NCBI RefSeq assembly: GCF_032921865.1
Contig: NZ_CP136684.1
Location: 4,254,501-4,318,500, forward strand
Length of the DNA stretch: 64,000 bases
Source: Thalassospira lucentensis
GTDB taxonomy: Bacteria; Pseudomonadota; Alphaproteobacteria; Rhodospirillales; Thalassospiraceae
Direction of reading: 5' to 3'
The position numbers and the translations under genes were made by a program. The notes under the pieces were generated by a model. That model was given only the letters and a program-made list of their open reading frames with translations, ran no database searches and was not told where the DNA came from. This document shows, piece by piece, positions 35,389 to 43,585 of the stretch. Each line of letters opens with the position of its first letter. Position 1 is the first letter of the stretch.

Positions 35389-35834
35389 GTTTTGGTGTCA
35401 ATCGTGTCGACACAATACGAGCCCTTATAGAGGGGTCTGTTATATCCAATTCGCAAACATATCAGAAAATCGCAAGCGAGTGGGATGAGGTAAAGACCGC
35501 ATCATCAACCAAACCAAAACCGCGGGCCCGCCTACTCTGTGTTATTCATGCAACACGTGCTTTAGACGGAACCCTAAAGAACTTCGTTAAAGAGTCAGGC
35601 ATTCAATGCTCAGGACATTCTATGGGCGCCTACCTTCATGCCCTTATGAATCATAACGTGCAAAACTTGAACCAACTTACAACAAGTCAAAGAACTTCAT
35701 TCCAGAACAATATAGTATCACACCGCAATCGCTATATGCATGAACCCGGTGAATTTCCCGCCAGTGATCATGAAGTACGGACAATCATCTCAAACATCCA
35801 TACATGCGTTACTGTCGTATTAGCCCTAAGATAA
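35385..35834 (+). CDS. HEPN-domain protein, probable RNase-type effector
   Basis: A 149-residue helical protein. SHRNRYMHEPGEF at 112-124 contains Arg114-x4-His119, the HEPN active-site spacing used by many RNases in toxin-antitoxin and abortive-infection systems. The preceding helix (residues 47-70) and the long central helix fit a HEPN bundle. It is translationally coupled to the 297-residue partner upstream (ATGA overlap), so that partner is a candidate antitoxin, sensor or co-effector. The gene ends about 140 bases from the tRNA-Met. Function is inferred from the motif only. Confidence 0.65.
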   Translation: MSFGVNRVDTIRALIEGSVISNSQTYQKIASEWDEVKTASSTKPKPRARLLCVIHATRALDGTLKNFVKESGIQCSGHSMGAYLHALMNHNVQNLNQLTTSQRTSFQNNIVSHRNRYMHEPGEFPASDHEVRTIISNIHTCVTVVLALR

Positions 35835-35929
35835 ACAATTTGTGCAATACACTTACTCCCCCCATGTATTTCAAACGCTGGAGCAGCAGGAAATAGATGC
35901 GGGGGCGGGGCAAACCCTCTCCGAGGGTG

Positions 35930-35973
35930 CCAATTAAAAAACCCGCCAGGCTTTGCCTGACGGGTTTTTTAAT
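35930..35973 (-). terminator. terminator of tRNA-Met, extended palindrome
   Basis: Read on the minus strand, the sequence immediately after the tRNA CCA is a near-perfect inverted repeat: AATTAAAAAACCCG and its complement enclose a TCAGGC/GCCTGG stem. The A run pairs with the terminal T run, giving about 20 base pairs. It can end transcription on both strands, thus also for the HEPN unit. Confidence 0.8.
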
Positions 35974-36050
35974 TGGTAGCCGAGGAGGGACTTGAACCCC
36001 CGACACGCGGATTATGATTCCGCTGCTCTAACCAGCTGAGCTACTCGGCC
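35974..36050 (-). tRNA. tRNA-Met (anticodon CAT)
   Basis: On the minus strand a 77-base cloverleaf is visible: acceptor GGCCGAG/CTCGGCT, D-arm GCTCAGCTGGTTAGAGC, anticodon stem GCGGA/TCCGC with loop ATCATAA (anticodon CAT), T-arm with GTTCAAGT and an encoded CCA. The layout matches alphaproteobacterial elongator tRNA-Met. A tRNA-Ile2 read through lysidine also has CAT, so this identity is likely rather than certain. The acceptor has a G1-U72 wobble. Confidence 0.9.
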
Positions 36051-36266
36051 ACAGAGTATAGTATAGGGTATCTATTCTGCGGGTTCCGTAAGCGCCGGAA
36101 CGGGGCGGTTTTTACGTCAGGGAACCGCCCCCGTCAAGCGCCTTTTTGACGTTTGACGGAAAAAAGATATCCACAAAACCGTTCGGTAACCCTTTCATAA
36201 ACCCATCCATAAACTTGGGGGCGAACCCTTCCCGTCCCTATCCCCACCCGCAGCAGGAAGCGATTG
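36051..36266. other. intergenic region, nothing recognised
   Basis: Bases 36051-36065 next to the tRNA are AT-rich and may include its promoter. The rest is mixed sequence with small inverted pieces (AACGGGG and GAACCGCCCC) but no gene, repeat or clear terminator. Confidence 0.5.
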
Positions 36267-36731
36267 TCAGTCAGGGGTGCCATAGGCCTGATAATAATGC
36301 TCTTTCCGGCGGGTCGCGTCGTAATCAAGATAAACCGCAAGCGCGATCATATAGATCGCCACCACCAGATGGAAGAACAGGGCAAAGGAGGTTTCAAGCC
36401 ACGCATAGGTCGGGGGTACGGAAATGCCCGGCACCATTCGCACAACCGTCACCGCAAGATATCCCCAGCCGATCAGATGAGACAGACGGCGTTTCCAGCG
36501 GCGCGGCACAATCGCGTGCCGTGCGGCGCGAAAGGTGCTTATTCCCATAAACAGCAGAACGGCAATCTGCAGAAGCGAGGCATAGGCATAATCGAGCCCA
36601 CCATCCTGCCAGAGATGTGCCACTGGCAGCCAGGGCACAGGGTCGGTGCGTTGCACATACTGTCCCGCAACCCGAAAAACGTACAGGCCGGTCAGCAAGG
36701 CCATAAATGAAATATAACACCACCGGATCAT
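36267..36731 (-). CDS. small integral membrane protein
   Basis: A 154-residue protein with four hydrophobic segments, near residues 3-20, 45-65, 80-100 and 115-140, and short basic loops (RRWKRRL). I do not recognise the family. GGGGGTGG lies just upstream of ATG 36731; the 58-residue upstream extension is poor coding and is rejected. It is alone between the tRNA and the REP element. Confidence 0.7.
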   Translation of the reverse strand: MIRWCYISFMALLTGLYVFRVAGQYVQRTDPVPWLPVAHLWQDGGLDYAYASLLQIAVLLFMGISTFRAARHAIVPRRWKRRLSHLIGWGYLAVTVVRMVPGISVPPTYAWLETSFALFFHLVVAIYMIALAVYLDYDATRRKEHYYQAYGTPD

Positions 36732-36899
36732 GTCCACCCCCGTCAGACATTCCGTGGCCCACCTGCATGCGCAAAGCACGTCGCATATTTTTATGATCGG
36801 GGTTCCCCGAATATTGTTGCGCACATCATAGCACAGTCGGGAACGCGAAAGAATCTTAATTACCGCAACGCAAAAGAAAAGGCCGGGATGGATCAGAAC

Positions 36900-36983
36900 C
36901 GTCATTCCGGGCGACGCGGCGCGCAGGCCCGGAATCCATATCCCATTGGAATAGAATGGATTCCCGCTTTCGCGGGAATGACG
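36900..36983. repeat. REP-like palindromic element (copy 1)
   Basis: Two inverted modules: CGTCATTCCGGGC...GCCCGGAATCC, then ATGGATTCCCGC-TTTC-GCGGGAATGACG. The second module is shared almost exactly with 39259-39287 and the outer arms with 38272-38370, so this is a dispersed chromosomal palindrome family. Confidence 0.8.
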
Positions 36984-37018
36984 ATCTGATTGAAAATGCG
37001 TCGTCGGCAGCCTGAAGA

Positions 37019-38167
37019 TCAGGCCGCCGTCGGGGCATGAGCCGCCAGAAGTTCCTGACGGGTGATCCAGCCGCCGCCCATCACCCGGTCGCCGACATAG
37101 AAAACGCCCGCCTGCCCCGGTGCGATGCCAAACTGCGGGTCGTGCAGTTCGATGCGGGCAGCGCCCGGCCCTTCGGGGTAGATGGTGGCCGGGGCCGGTG
37201 CCATGGCGGAACGCAGTTTGACTTCGACCTCGACCCCGTTCGGATCAATCGCGTCGCCATCAAGCCAGTTCAGTTCCTTGACATAGACCATCTGGATCGC
37301 AAGCGCCGATTTCGGGCCGACCACGACCTGCCGGGTTTCGGGCAGGAGTTTGACGACATAAAGCGGTTCGGCCGTGCCGCCGATGTTAAGACCGCGCCGC
37401 TGGCCGATGGTGTAATGGATCAGGCCGCGATGATCGCCCAGCAAATTGCCATCCAGATCAACGATCTGGCCCGGTTCACCGGCTTCGGGGCGGAGCTTTT
37501 CGACCAGACGGGCATATTTGCCATCCGGGACAAAGCAGATGTCCTGACTGTCGGGCTTGTCGGCCACTTCAAGGCCGAATTTGGCGGCAAGCGCACGGGT
37601 TTCGGCCTTGCTCATCAGATGGCCCAGCGGGAAGCGCAGGAAATCGAGCTGTTCCTGCGTCGTGGTGAACAGAAAATAGCTTTGATCACGATTGGGATCG
37701 GCCGCACGGTGCAGTTCGGCATGGCCGTTGGCACCGAGTTTGCGCTGCACGTAATGGCCCGTCGCCATGCAATCGGCGCCAAGGTCATGTGCGGTTTCCA
37801 GCAGATCGCGGAATTTGACCGTCTGATTGCATTTCACGCACGGGATCGGGGTTTCGCCGCGCATATAGCTGTCGGCAAAATCATCGATCACTTCTTCGCG
37901 GAAGCGTGATTCGTAATCGAGCACGTAATAGGGAATGTCGATATCCTCGGCCACCTTGCGCGCATCATAGATATCGCGCCCGGCACAGCAGGATTTGGCG
38001 CGTGACGGCGCATTGGCCCCCATATCGTAAAGCTGAAGGGTAATGCCGACCACGTCATAGCCTTCGGATTTCAGAAGGGCCGCAACGGCGGAGCTATCGA
38101 CCCCGCCCGACATGGCAACAACCACGCGGGTATCTTTCGGGGCTTTGTCAAAGCCAAGAGAGTTCAT
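37019..38167 (-). CDS. mnmA: tRNA-specific 2-thiouridylase MnmA
   Basis: A 382-residue enzyme that thiolates uridine-34 of tRNA-Lys, -Glu and -Gln, receiving sulfur that starts from IscS. The PP-loop [13 protein letters not shown] is at residues 16-28; the catalytic Cys is in PCVKCNQ near 116-122, with the second Cys in [11 protein letters not shown] region near 209. Length fits the family. ATG 38167 has GGGAAAA upstream; the 71-residue upstream extension runs through a REP element and is rejected. It lies downstream of tenA and the isc operon on the same strand. Confidence 0.95.
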   Translation of the reverse strand: MNSLGFDKAPKDTRVVVAMSGGVDSSAVAALLKSEGYDVVGITLQLYDMGANAPSRAKSCCAGRDIYDARKVAEDIDIPYYVLDYESRFREEVIDDFADSYMRGETPIPCVKCNQTVKFRDLLETAHDLGADCMATGHYVQRKLGANGHAELHRAADPNRDQSYFLFTTTQEQLDFLRFPLGHLMSKAETRALAAKFGLEVADKPDSQDICFVPDGKYARLVEKLRPEAGEPGQIVDLDGNLLGDHRGLIHYTIGQRRGLNIGGTAEPLYVVKLLPETRQVVVGPKSALAIQMVYVKELNWLDGDAIDPNGVEVEVKLRSAMAPAPATIYPEGPGAARIELHDPQFGIAPGQAGVFYVGDRVMGGGWITRQELLAAHAPTAA

Positions 38168-38271
38168 TTTTCCCACCCATCCGCGGGTCAAGGCCGCGGC
38201 GACAAGAAGTTGATGTAAAATAGCGGCAGACCGAGACCAGTATCGGCGTCCGGTCGATGATCCCTGCCCCG

Positions 38272-38370
38272 CGTCATTCCCGCGAAGGCGGGAATCCAGC
38301 CCTATCCGGTATGCCGCGACGTGCGGCAAGATGGATTCCGGGTCTGCGCTTCGCTTCGCCCGGAATGACG
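38272..38370. repeat. REP-like palindromic element (copy 2)
   Basis: CGTCATTCCCGC-GAAG-GCGGGAATCC is followed, after a 45-base middle, by GGATTCCGGG-TCTGCGCTTCGCTT-CGCCCGGAATGACG. The same two modules as at 36900-36983 occur here in the other order. It lies between tenA and mnmA and could affect readthrough or mRNA stability. Confidence 0.8.
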
Positions 38371-38457
38371 GGAAGAGCAAAGCGGGTAGAGATCAACAAA
38401 CCGGGCGGTTTTAACCAGCCCAGAAAGCATGTTCGCACTCATATAAGGCATCTGCGC

Positions 38458-39156
38458 CTATTTTGCCAGATCAAGCCCCATCTGCCAGAAATCGGCTTCA
38501 AGGCGGCTTGCCCTGGCGAAGATTGCCGTGAGGCCCGCGATCCGTGCATCCCCCCCGCGGGTTTGCGCGGTATGTTCCAGAAGATCGATTTCGGCCTTTG
38601 CCACGTCCTGGAATTCGGTCGAGGCATACATCTCGATCCAGGCGCGGTACGGATTTCCGTCGAGCCTTGTATCAGAACTTGCCATCAGGCGGTTTGCGAT
38701 TTCGGCATAGCCAACCATACAGGGCATCAGGGCGACCTGAAGATCAACCACATCGCCACGCCCGCCGCAATCGAGCACATAGCGGGTATAGGTGATGCAG
38801 GCGCGGGATTCCGGTTCGGCCACGATATCGGCCTCCGTCAGGCCCCAGCCTTTGCAGAAGTCGAGATGAAGGCTCATTTCCATATCAAGGATCGCATGCA
38901 CGGTGCCGGAAAACTGGCGCATGGCACGGAGATCATCGGCCTTATAGGTCGCAAGTGCATAGGCACGCGCAAACTGGATCAGGAACAGGTAATCCTGAAT
39001 GAGGTAGTGCTTAAAGGCGGCCTCTGGCAGGGTTCCATTGCCAAGCTGTTTGACGAAGTCGTGGCAGACATAGCTTTGCCATGCATCGGGGGCGTTGGCG
39101 CGCAGTCGGCCAAACAGGCTTTGGGCCGGGATGATATCGGTGAAGGTATCGGTCAT
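38458..39156 (-). CDS. tenA: TenA-family protein (thiaminase II-like)
   Basis: A 232-residue helical protein. Typical blocks are FVKQLGNGTLP, YLIQDYLFLIQFARAYALA, and the Cys in LMPCMVGYAEI near residue 145, with the late Glu residues of the family. TenA hydrolyses aminopyrimidines or thiamine fragments in vitamin B1 salvage. ATG 39156 is preferred over a TTG eleven codons earlier. It lies between iscX and mnmA on the isc strand; no other thiamine gene or TPP riboswitch was seen nearby. Confidence 0.88.
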   Translation of the reverse strand: MTDTFTDIIPAQSLFGRLRANAPDAWQSYVCHDFVKQLGNGTLPEAAFKHYLIQDYLFLIQFARAYALATYKADDLRAMRQFSGTVHAILDMEMSLHLDFCKGWGLTEADIVAEPESRACITYTRYVLDCGGRGDVVDLQVALMPCMVGYAEIANRLMASSDTRLDGNPYRAWIEMYASTEFQDVAKAEIDLLEHTAQTRGGDARIAGLTAIFARASRLEADFWQMGLDLAK

Positions 39157-39258
39157 GGTTGTCAAAGCCCCTGCCCGTGGTGATGTCAAAATACGGATAA
39201 AACAAAGCCAGCCTGCGGAAGGATCCGGGCTGGCTTGTATCGATGCGGGTTCTGCTGT

Positions 39259-39287
39259 CTGGATTCCCGCTTTCGCGGGAATGACGT
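39259..39287. repeat. REP-like palindromic element (copy 3, single module)
   Basis: CTGGATTCCCGC-TTTC-GCGGGAATGACG, matching one module of the elements at 36900 and 38272. It lies between iscX and tenA and probably marks the end of the isc operon core. Confidence 0.8.
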
Positions 39288-39298
39288 GTTAGCAGGTC

Positions 39299-39496
39299 CT
39301 AATCGTCGCGTTCATCGATCCATGCCATCTGGATGGCTTCGAGGATCTTCTCGTTCGATTTCGCGGGATCGTCGTCAAAGCCGTCAAGTTCACAGATCCA
39401 TTTATGCAGATCGGTGTAACGCAGATTGACGTTATCCTTGTCGGGATGGGCTTCTTCAAGCTCGATCGCGATATCCTGAATATCTGTCCAGCGCAT
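39299..39496 (-). CDS. iscX: Fe-S assembly adaptor IscX
   Basis: A 65-residue acidic protein of the IscX/YfhJ family. It opens MRWTDIQDIAIELEE and ends IQMAWIDERDD, with DLHKWICEL in the middle. IscX binds IscS and iron and modulates the cluster assembly rate. It is the last gene of the isc operon, 37 bases after fdx. Confidence 0.92.
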   Translation of the reverse strand: MRWTDIQDIAIELEEAHPDKDNVNLRYTDLHKWICELDGFDDDPAKSNEKILEAIQMAWIDERDD

Positions 39497-39533
39497 GGGT
39501 GTCCCCCTTTTGGCTTGGGCGGAAATTTCTGTG

Positions 39534-39869
39534 TTACTTGTCGACCATCATGTTGCGCGTGGCAGACGGCAGCATGACGCGAAGCCCGTCGAGCTCGTCG
39601 CTCATGATGATCTGGCAGCCAAGGCGCGAGGTCTCGGTCAGGCCGAATGCGAGGTCGAGCATGTCTTCCTCGTCTTCGCTTGGCTCGTCGAGCTTGTCAA
39701 ACCAGCTATCGTCAACAACGACATGGCAGGTCGAGCAAGCGAGTGATCCTTCGCAGGCACCTTCAAGGTCGATGCCATTCTTGTGGGCAGCTTCCAGAAC
39801 GGACAGACCGTCGGCAACGTCAAATTCCTTTTCGGTGCCATCGGGTTCAACAAAAACGATCTTAGGCAT
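39534..39869 (-). CDS. fdx: 2Fe-2S ferredoxin of the Isc system
   Basis: A 111-residue adrenodoxin-type ferredoxin. Cluster ligands are seen in [10 protein letters not shown] near residues 40-49 and in SRLGCQII near 86. It supplies electrons during cluster assembly on IscU. The GAGGAGAAAGG site supports ATG 39869; the 25-residue upstream extension is unlikely. It follows hscA. Confidence 0.93.
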   Translation of the reverse strand: MPKIVFVEPDGTEKEFDVADGLSVLEAAHKNGIDLEGACEGSLACSTCHVVVDDSWFDKLDEPSEDEEDMLDLAFGLTETSRLGCQIIMSDELDGLRVMLPSATRNMMVDK

Positions 39870-39982
39870 CTGTGCCTTTCTCCTCGGTAATACTTTTTCG
39901 TTCGATCTCTGGTCCGACCTGACCTTGGCGGTTGCACGGGACAATCGCCGCAGTTGGCCGGTTTGTCAATTATGTCTGGCCC

Positions 39983-41884
39983 CTAATTCACCTGATCGAC
40001 ATTGCGACCGGCAAGGGCCTGACGGATACGGGCGTCCATACGGGCCTCGGCAAAGGGACGCGATGCGTCTTCCAGGGCCTCGGCCTGTTCGTTGATAAGG
40101 TCGCGATCCTCGCCCGACATGGCGGCTTCGAGTTTGGCAATCGCGCCTGCGATATTGTCTTCGTCCTCCGGCGTCAGAAGGGCGCGGTCGGCATTCATTG
40201 CGGCCTGTACGGCAAGCACATTGCGCCGTGCCTCGACCCGGGCCTCGGTCAGGAGGCGCATTTCCATATCCTCGCGGGCATGAACCATGCTTTCGCGCAG
40301 CATGTTGGCCATATCAAGCTCGTTAATGCCATAGGTCGGCTTGACGGCGACTTCCTGTTCGGTGCCGGTGGTTTCTTCACGTGCCGATACGGTCAGAAGG
40401 CCGTCGGCATCGACATTAAACGTCACCTTGATGCGTGCAGCACCAGCCGCCATTGACGGAATGCCGGTCAGGGCGAAGCGCGCAAGCGAGCGGCACTGAT
40501 CAACCATTTCGCGTTCGCCCTGCACCACATGGATCATCATGGCCGACTGACCATCCTGATAGGTGGTGAATTCCTGTGCCTTGGCGACCGGGATCGGGGT
40601 GTTACGGTCAATGACCTTTTCGACAATCCCGCCCATGGTTTCAAGACCCAGCGACAGCGGCGTGACATCAAGCAGAAGGTTGTCGGAGCCGCCCGTCAGG
40701 GCCTCTGCCTGAAGGGCAGCGCCAAGGGCGACGACTTCGTCCGGGTCGATATCGGAAAGCGGGTCCTGTTCAAACAGATCGGCAACCGCACGACGCACGG
40801 CAGGCACACGGGTGGAGCCACCGACCAGCACGACACCCTTGACGTCATCGGCCAGAATATCGGCGTCATCAAGGACCTGTTCGGTGATCGCAATCGTGCG
40901 CGATACCAGTTTGGCGATCATCGCATCAAACGCGGCACGGGTAACCGTGTGGGTGGTTTCCGCGCCACCGAGCGAAACGGTGATTTCGGTGCTATCGGCA
41001 TCGGTCAGGGCTTCCTTGACCTTGCGCGCGGTTTTAAGCAGGCGTTTGGCATCCGACGCATCCAGATCATCGGTGGTGCCGCCGCTTTTACGTTCGGCCA
41101 GCAGATGTTCGGCAATGGCGTGATCGAAATCATCACCGCCAAGGGCGGCATCGCCGCCGGTTGCCTTCACCTGGAAGACGCCTGTCTGCATTTTAAGCAG
41201 GGAAATATCGAACGTGCCGCCGCCAAGATCGTAAACGGCATAAAGGCCTTCGGCGCCGTTATCGAGGCCATAGGCAAGGGCGGCCGCGGTTGGCTCGTTC
41301 ACCAGACGCAGGACTTCGATCCCGGCGAGACGGGCGGCATCCTTGGTCGCGGTGCGCGCGCCATCATCGAAATAGGCCGGAACGGTGATGACCGCCTTTT
41401 CGACCGGCTTGCCAAGGCTTTCCTCGGCACGTGCACGCAATGCACGCAGGATATCGGCGGAAACTTCCACCGGGGTCAGGACGCGGTCGCCGACATTCAG
41501 CCGCACCATCATCGGTTCGCCCGATTTTGCGGCGTCCTCAGACGGGACTTCGACATGATAGGGCAGCGTGCCGGCAATCGATTTGACATCGGCAATGCCA
41601 CGCCCCATCAGGCGTTTGACCGACGATACGACGCGATCGGCATTATCGTTGATCTGATCACGGGCGGCCTCGCCCACCACGGGATCAGCCCCCGCGCCAT
41701 AATAGACGACGGAGGGCACGATGGCATTTCCACCGGATGTATCGCGAAGCACTTCGGGTTTTTCATCGTTCGAGATCGCGACGACGGAGTTCGTCGTGCC
41801 CAGATCGATACCAACCGCAAGCTGGCGTTCATCTTCGTGGGGCAGCGGCGTCTGGCCCGGTTCGTGGATCTTTAGCAAAGCCAT
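39983..41884 (-). CDS. hscA: Fe-S assembly chaperone HscA
   Basis: A 633-residue Hsp70-class ATPase. The ATPase signatures are [12 protein letters not shown] near residue 26, [12 protein letters not shown] near 223 and [11 protein letters not shown] near 353; the substrate-binding part contains [13 protein letters not shown]. With HscB it releases Fe-S clusters from IscU to target proteins. Length and position in the isc operon are typical. Confidence 0.95.
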   Translation of the reverse strand: MALLKIHEPGQTPLPHEDERQLAVGIDLGTTNSVVAISNDEKPEVLRDTSGGNAIVPSVVYYGAGADPVVGEAARDQINDNADRVVSSVKRLMGRGIADVKSIAGTLPYHVEVPSEDAAKSGEPMMVRLNVGDRVLTPVEVSADILRALRARAEESLGKPVEKAVITVPAYFDDGARTATKDAARLAGIEVLRLVNEPTAAALAYGLDNGAEGLYAVYDLGGGTFDISLLKMQTGVFQVKATGGDAALGGDDFDHAIAEHLLAERKSGGTTDDLDASDAKRLLKTARKVKEALTDADSTEITVSLGGAETTHTVTRAAFDAMIAKLVSRTIAITEQVLDDADILADDVKGVVLVGGSTRVPAVRRAVADLFEQDPLSDIDPDEVVALGAALQAEALTGGSDNLLLDVTPLSLGLETMGGIVEKVIDRNTPIPVAKAQEFTTYQDGQSAMMIHVVQGEREMVDQCRSLARFALTGIPSMAAGAARIKVTFNVDADGLLTVSAREETTGTEQEVAVKPTYGINELDMANMLRESMVHAREDMEMRLLTEARVEARRNVLAVQAAMNADRALLTPEDEDNIAGAIAKLEAAMSGEDRDLINEQAEALEDASRPFAEARMDARIRQALAGRNVDQVN

Positions 41885-41910
41885 GAATTCTATCCGTTCT
41901 TTTTAAATGA

Positions 41911-42564
41911 TCAGGCGGCGGCAAGACGCGATTTCTTCGCGCGCGCTTCCTCGGTCATTTTCATCAGGTATCTAAGCCGGGTTGTCAGTTTTTTGGCCCG
42001 GTCATATGCGTTCTGTTCAAGCGCCTCGGCGACGTCCTTTTCACACGCGCGGGCAGCCTTGCGGGTATCCTTGATCATGGTGTCGACCGCATTGCGATCA
42101 TCGGCATCATGCAGGGCCTCGCGCATTTCCATGGCTTCCATCAGAAGCTCCGGATCGTTGACCGTGTGCCCCTCGCCGCCTTCGGGTTCGTGACCCGCCA
42201 GACGCATAAGGTATTCCGCACGCGCCACCGGATTTTTAAGGGTTTCGAACGCGCCGTTAAGGGTTGCGGCCTGCTGTGACGACAGGGCCTGTTCGCGGGC
42301 GGATTTCGATGCGAAGCGGTCGGGATGAAGCAACTGCTGCTGCTTGAGATACGTTGCCTCGATCGCATCAACATCGATCAGAAAGGTACGTTCCAGGCCA
42401 AAGCGTGTGAAATGGTCAAGCTGGCCGGGGGGCTGGATGGCATTGCAGGTATCGCAAAACAGGGCTGATGCCTCGACCGGGCCCTTGCAGGACCAGCAGA
42501 CTTTATGCTGCGGCTGTTCTGCGGTGCGCGTTTCTGAGGTACCGGTGTTGCTCACGCTATGCAC
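41911..42564 (-). CDS. hscB: Fe-S assembly J-protein HscB
   Basis: A 217-residue co-chaperone. Residues 20-45 form a zinc-type motif with two CxxC pairs (CWSC, CDTC), a feature of some alphaproteobacterial and eukaryotic HscB. The J-domain follows with LLHPDRF holding the HPD triplet near residues 79-81, then a helical IscU-binding C-terminus. The start is uncertain: GTG 42564 or GTG 42552. It precedes hscA by 26 bases. Confidence 0.92.
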   Translation of the reverse strand: MHSVSNTGTSETRTAEQPQHKVCWSCKGPVEASALFCDTCNAIQPPGQLDHFTRFGLERTFLIDVDAIEATYLKQQQLLHPDRFASKSAREQALSSQQAATLNGAFETLKNPVARAEYLMRLAGHEPEGGEGHTVNDPELLMEAMEMREALHDADDRNAVDTMIKDTRKAARACEKDVAEALEQNAYDRAKKLTTRLRYLMKMTEEARAKKSRLAAA

Positions 42565-42662
42565 TTTCGAGATTTAAAAACAAACAACAAAACGAATAAA
42601 GACGGACGTCAGATGCCGGAAAATAAGGCCAAAAATAACGGCGACCGCCCTTTTGTCAGTCG

Positions 42663-42700
42663 ATGGCCCCGACGATATCGGTCGATATCACCGGGGCCAT
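42663..42700 (-). other. double-stem RNA hairpin between iscA and hscB
   Basis: The arms ATGGCCCCG / CGGGGCCAT form an outer nine-base stem and GATATCG / CGATATC an inner seven-base stem, separated by a symmetric AC/AC loop. No T run follows on either strand, so a simple terminator is unlikely. Placed in the middle of the operon, it may protect or process the mRNA. Confidence 0.7.
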
Positions 42701-42705
42701 GACAG

Positions 42706-43077
42706 TCAGAAAGCAGGGAAAACCCGGCGGGCCGTCAGACGTGGAAGGATTTCCCCGCAGCCGCAACGCCCCTTTTCATTGGGGTTACGGAATACGAAAC
42801 CTTCTTCCATCTTGTTGACCTCGTAATCCATCTCGGTGCCAAGCACGAACATGATGGCTTTTGGGTCAATCAGAAGCTTCACGCCATCCTCCAGCTCGAC
42901 GACTTCTTCGAAGCCCGATGCATCATCTGCATATTCAAGCGTGTAGGACAGACCCGAGCACCCTTTGCTGCGCACGCCAAGGCGGATGCCTTCGGACGGT
43001 TTGCCGCGGCTATCAAGCAACGCCTTGATATGAACAAGCGCCTCCGGGGTGACACTGATCGGGGACGGTAATGCCAT
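42706..43077 (-). CDS. iscA: A-type Fe-S carrier IscA
   Basis: A 123-residue A-type carrier. The three cluster-binding Cys are present in SKGCSGLSY near residue 40 and in GRCGCGE near 104-109. The C-terminal tail (ILPRLTARRVFPAF) is longer than in Escherichia coli IscA. It follows iscU in the operon. Confidence 0.93.
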   Translation of the reverse strand: MALPSPISVTPEALVHIKALLDSRGKPSEGIRLGVRSKGCSGLSYTLEYADDASGFEEVVELEDGVKLLIDPKAIMFVLGTEMDYEVNKMEEGFVFRNPNEKGRCGCGEILPRLTARRVFPAF

Positions 43078-43121
43078 AGTCTTCTCCTGAATTCCCGAAA
43101 ACGAGGGGGTCGTGAAGCTGC

Positions 43122-43526
43122 TTATTCAGCAGCTTCGACTTCGCCCTGACCGTTTTTGGTTTTGTAGTCGGCGATCGCTGCCTTGATGGCATCTTCTGCC
43201 AGGATCGAGCAGTGAATCTTGACCGGCGGCAAAGCCAGTTCTTCGGCAATCTGCGAGTTCTTGATCGAACCGGCTTCGTCAAGCGACTTGCCCTTGACCC
43301 ATTCGGTGATCAGCGAGCTTGACGCAATGGCCGAACCGCAACCGAACGTCTTGAACTTTGCATCTTCGATGATCCCGTCTGCGGTCACCTTGATCTGCAG
43401 TTTCATGACGTCGCCACAGGCCGGTGCACCGACCAGACCGGTACCGACAGACGTTTCGTTCTTGTCCATCGAACCGACATTGCGCGGGTTTTCGTAATGG
43501 TCGATCAGCTTTTCACTATAAGCCAT
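43122..43526 (-). CDS. iscU: Fe-S scaffold IscU
   Basis: A 134-residue scaffold on which clusters are built. The three ligand Cys are in APACGD, FGCGSA and HCSIL, with the preceding Asp of PACGD. The HscA-recognition motif LPPVK is at residues 99-103. It begins with MAYSEKLIDHYENPRNVG, the family-typical start. Confidence 0.95.
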   Translation of the reverse strand: MAYSEKLIDHYENPRNVGSMDKNETSVGTGLVGAPACGDVMKLQIKVTADGIIEDAKFKTFGCGSAIASSSLITEWVKGKSLDEAGSIKNSQIAEELALPPVKIHCSILAEDAIKAAIADYKTKNGQGEVEAAE

Positions 43527-43585
43527 GGTAAAAGTCCTCCTAAAAGTCCTGTTTCTCTCTCACGAGAAGGAATAGTTCGTTACGC

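Noticed and set aside
35809-36006. 65-residue frame overlapping the tRNA-Met
   Set aside because: It reads through the tRNA and its terminator; such frames are a common artefact at tRNA ends.
35974-36050. attachment-site duplication of the tRNA 3' end
   Set aside because: No second copy of the last 20 bases of the tRNA was found in the window, and no integrase gene is visible.
39157-39298. TPP riboswitch before tenA
   Set aside because: No CTGAGA-type core was found; the segment is mostly the REP palindrome.
40529-41875. 448-residue open frame opposite hscA
   Set aside because: It is a shadow of the conserved hscA gene, caused by codon bias; no homology-like motifs are present.
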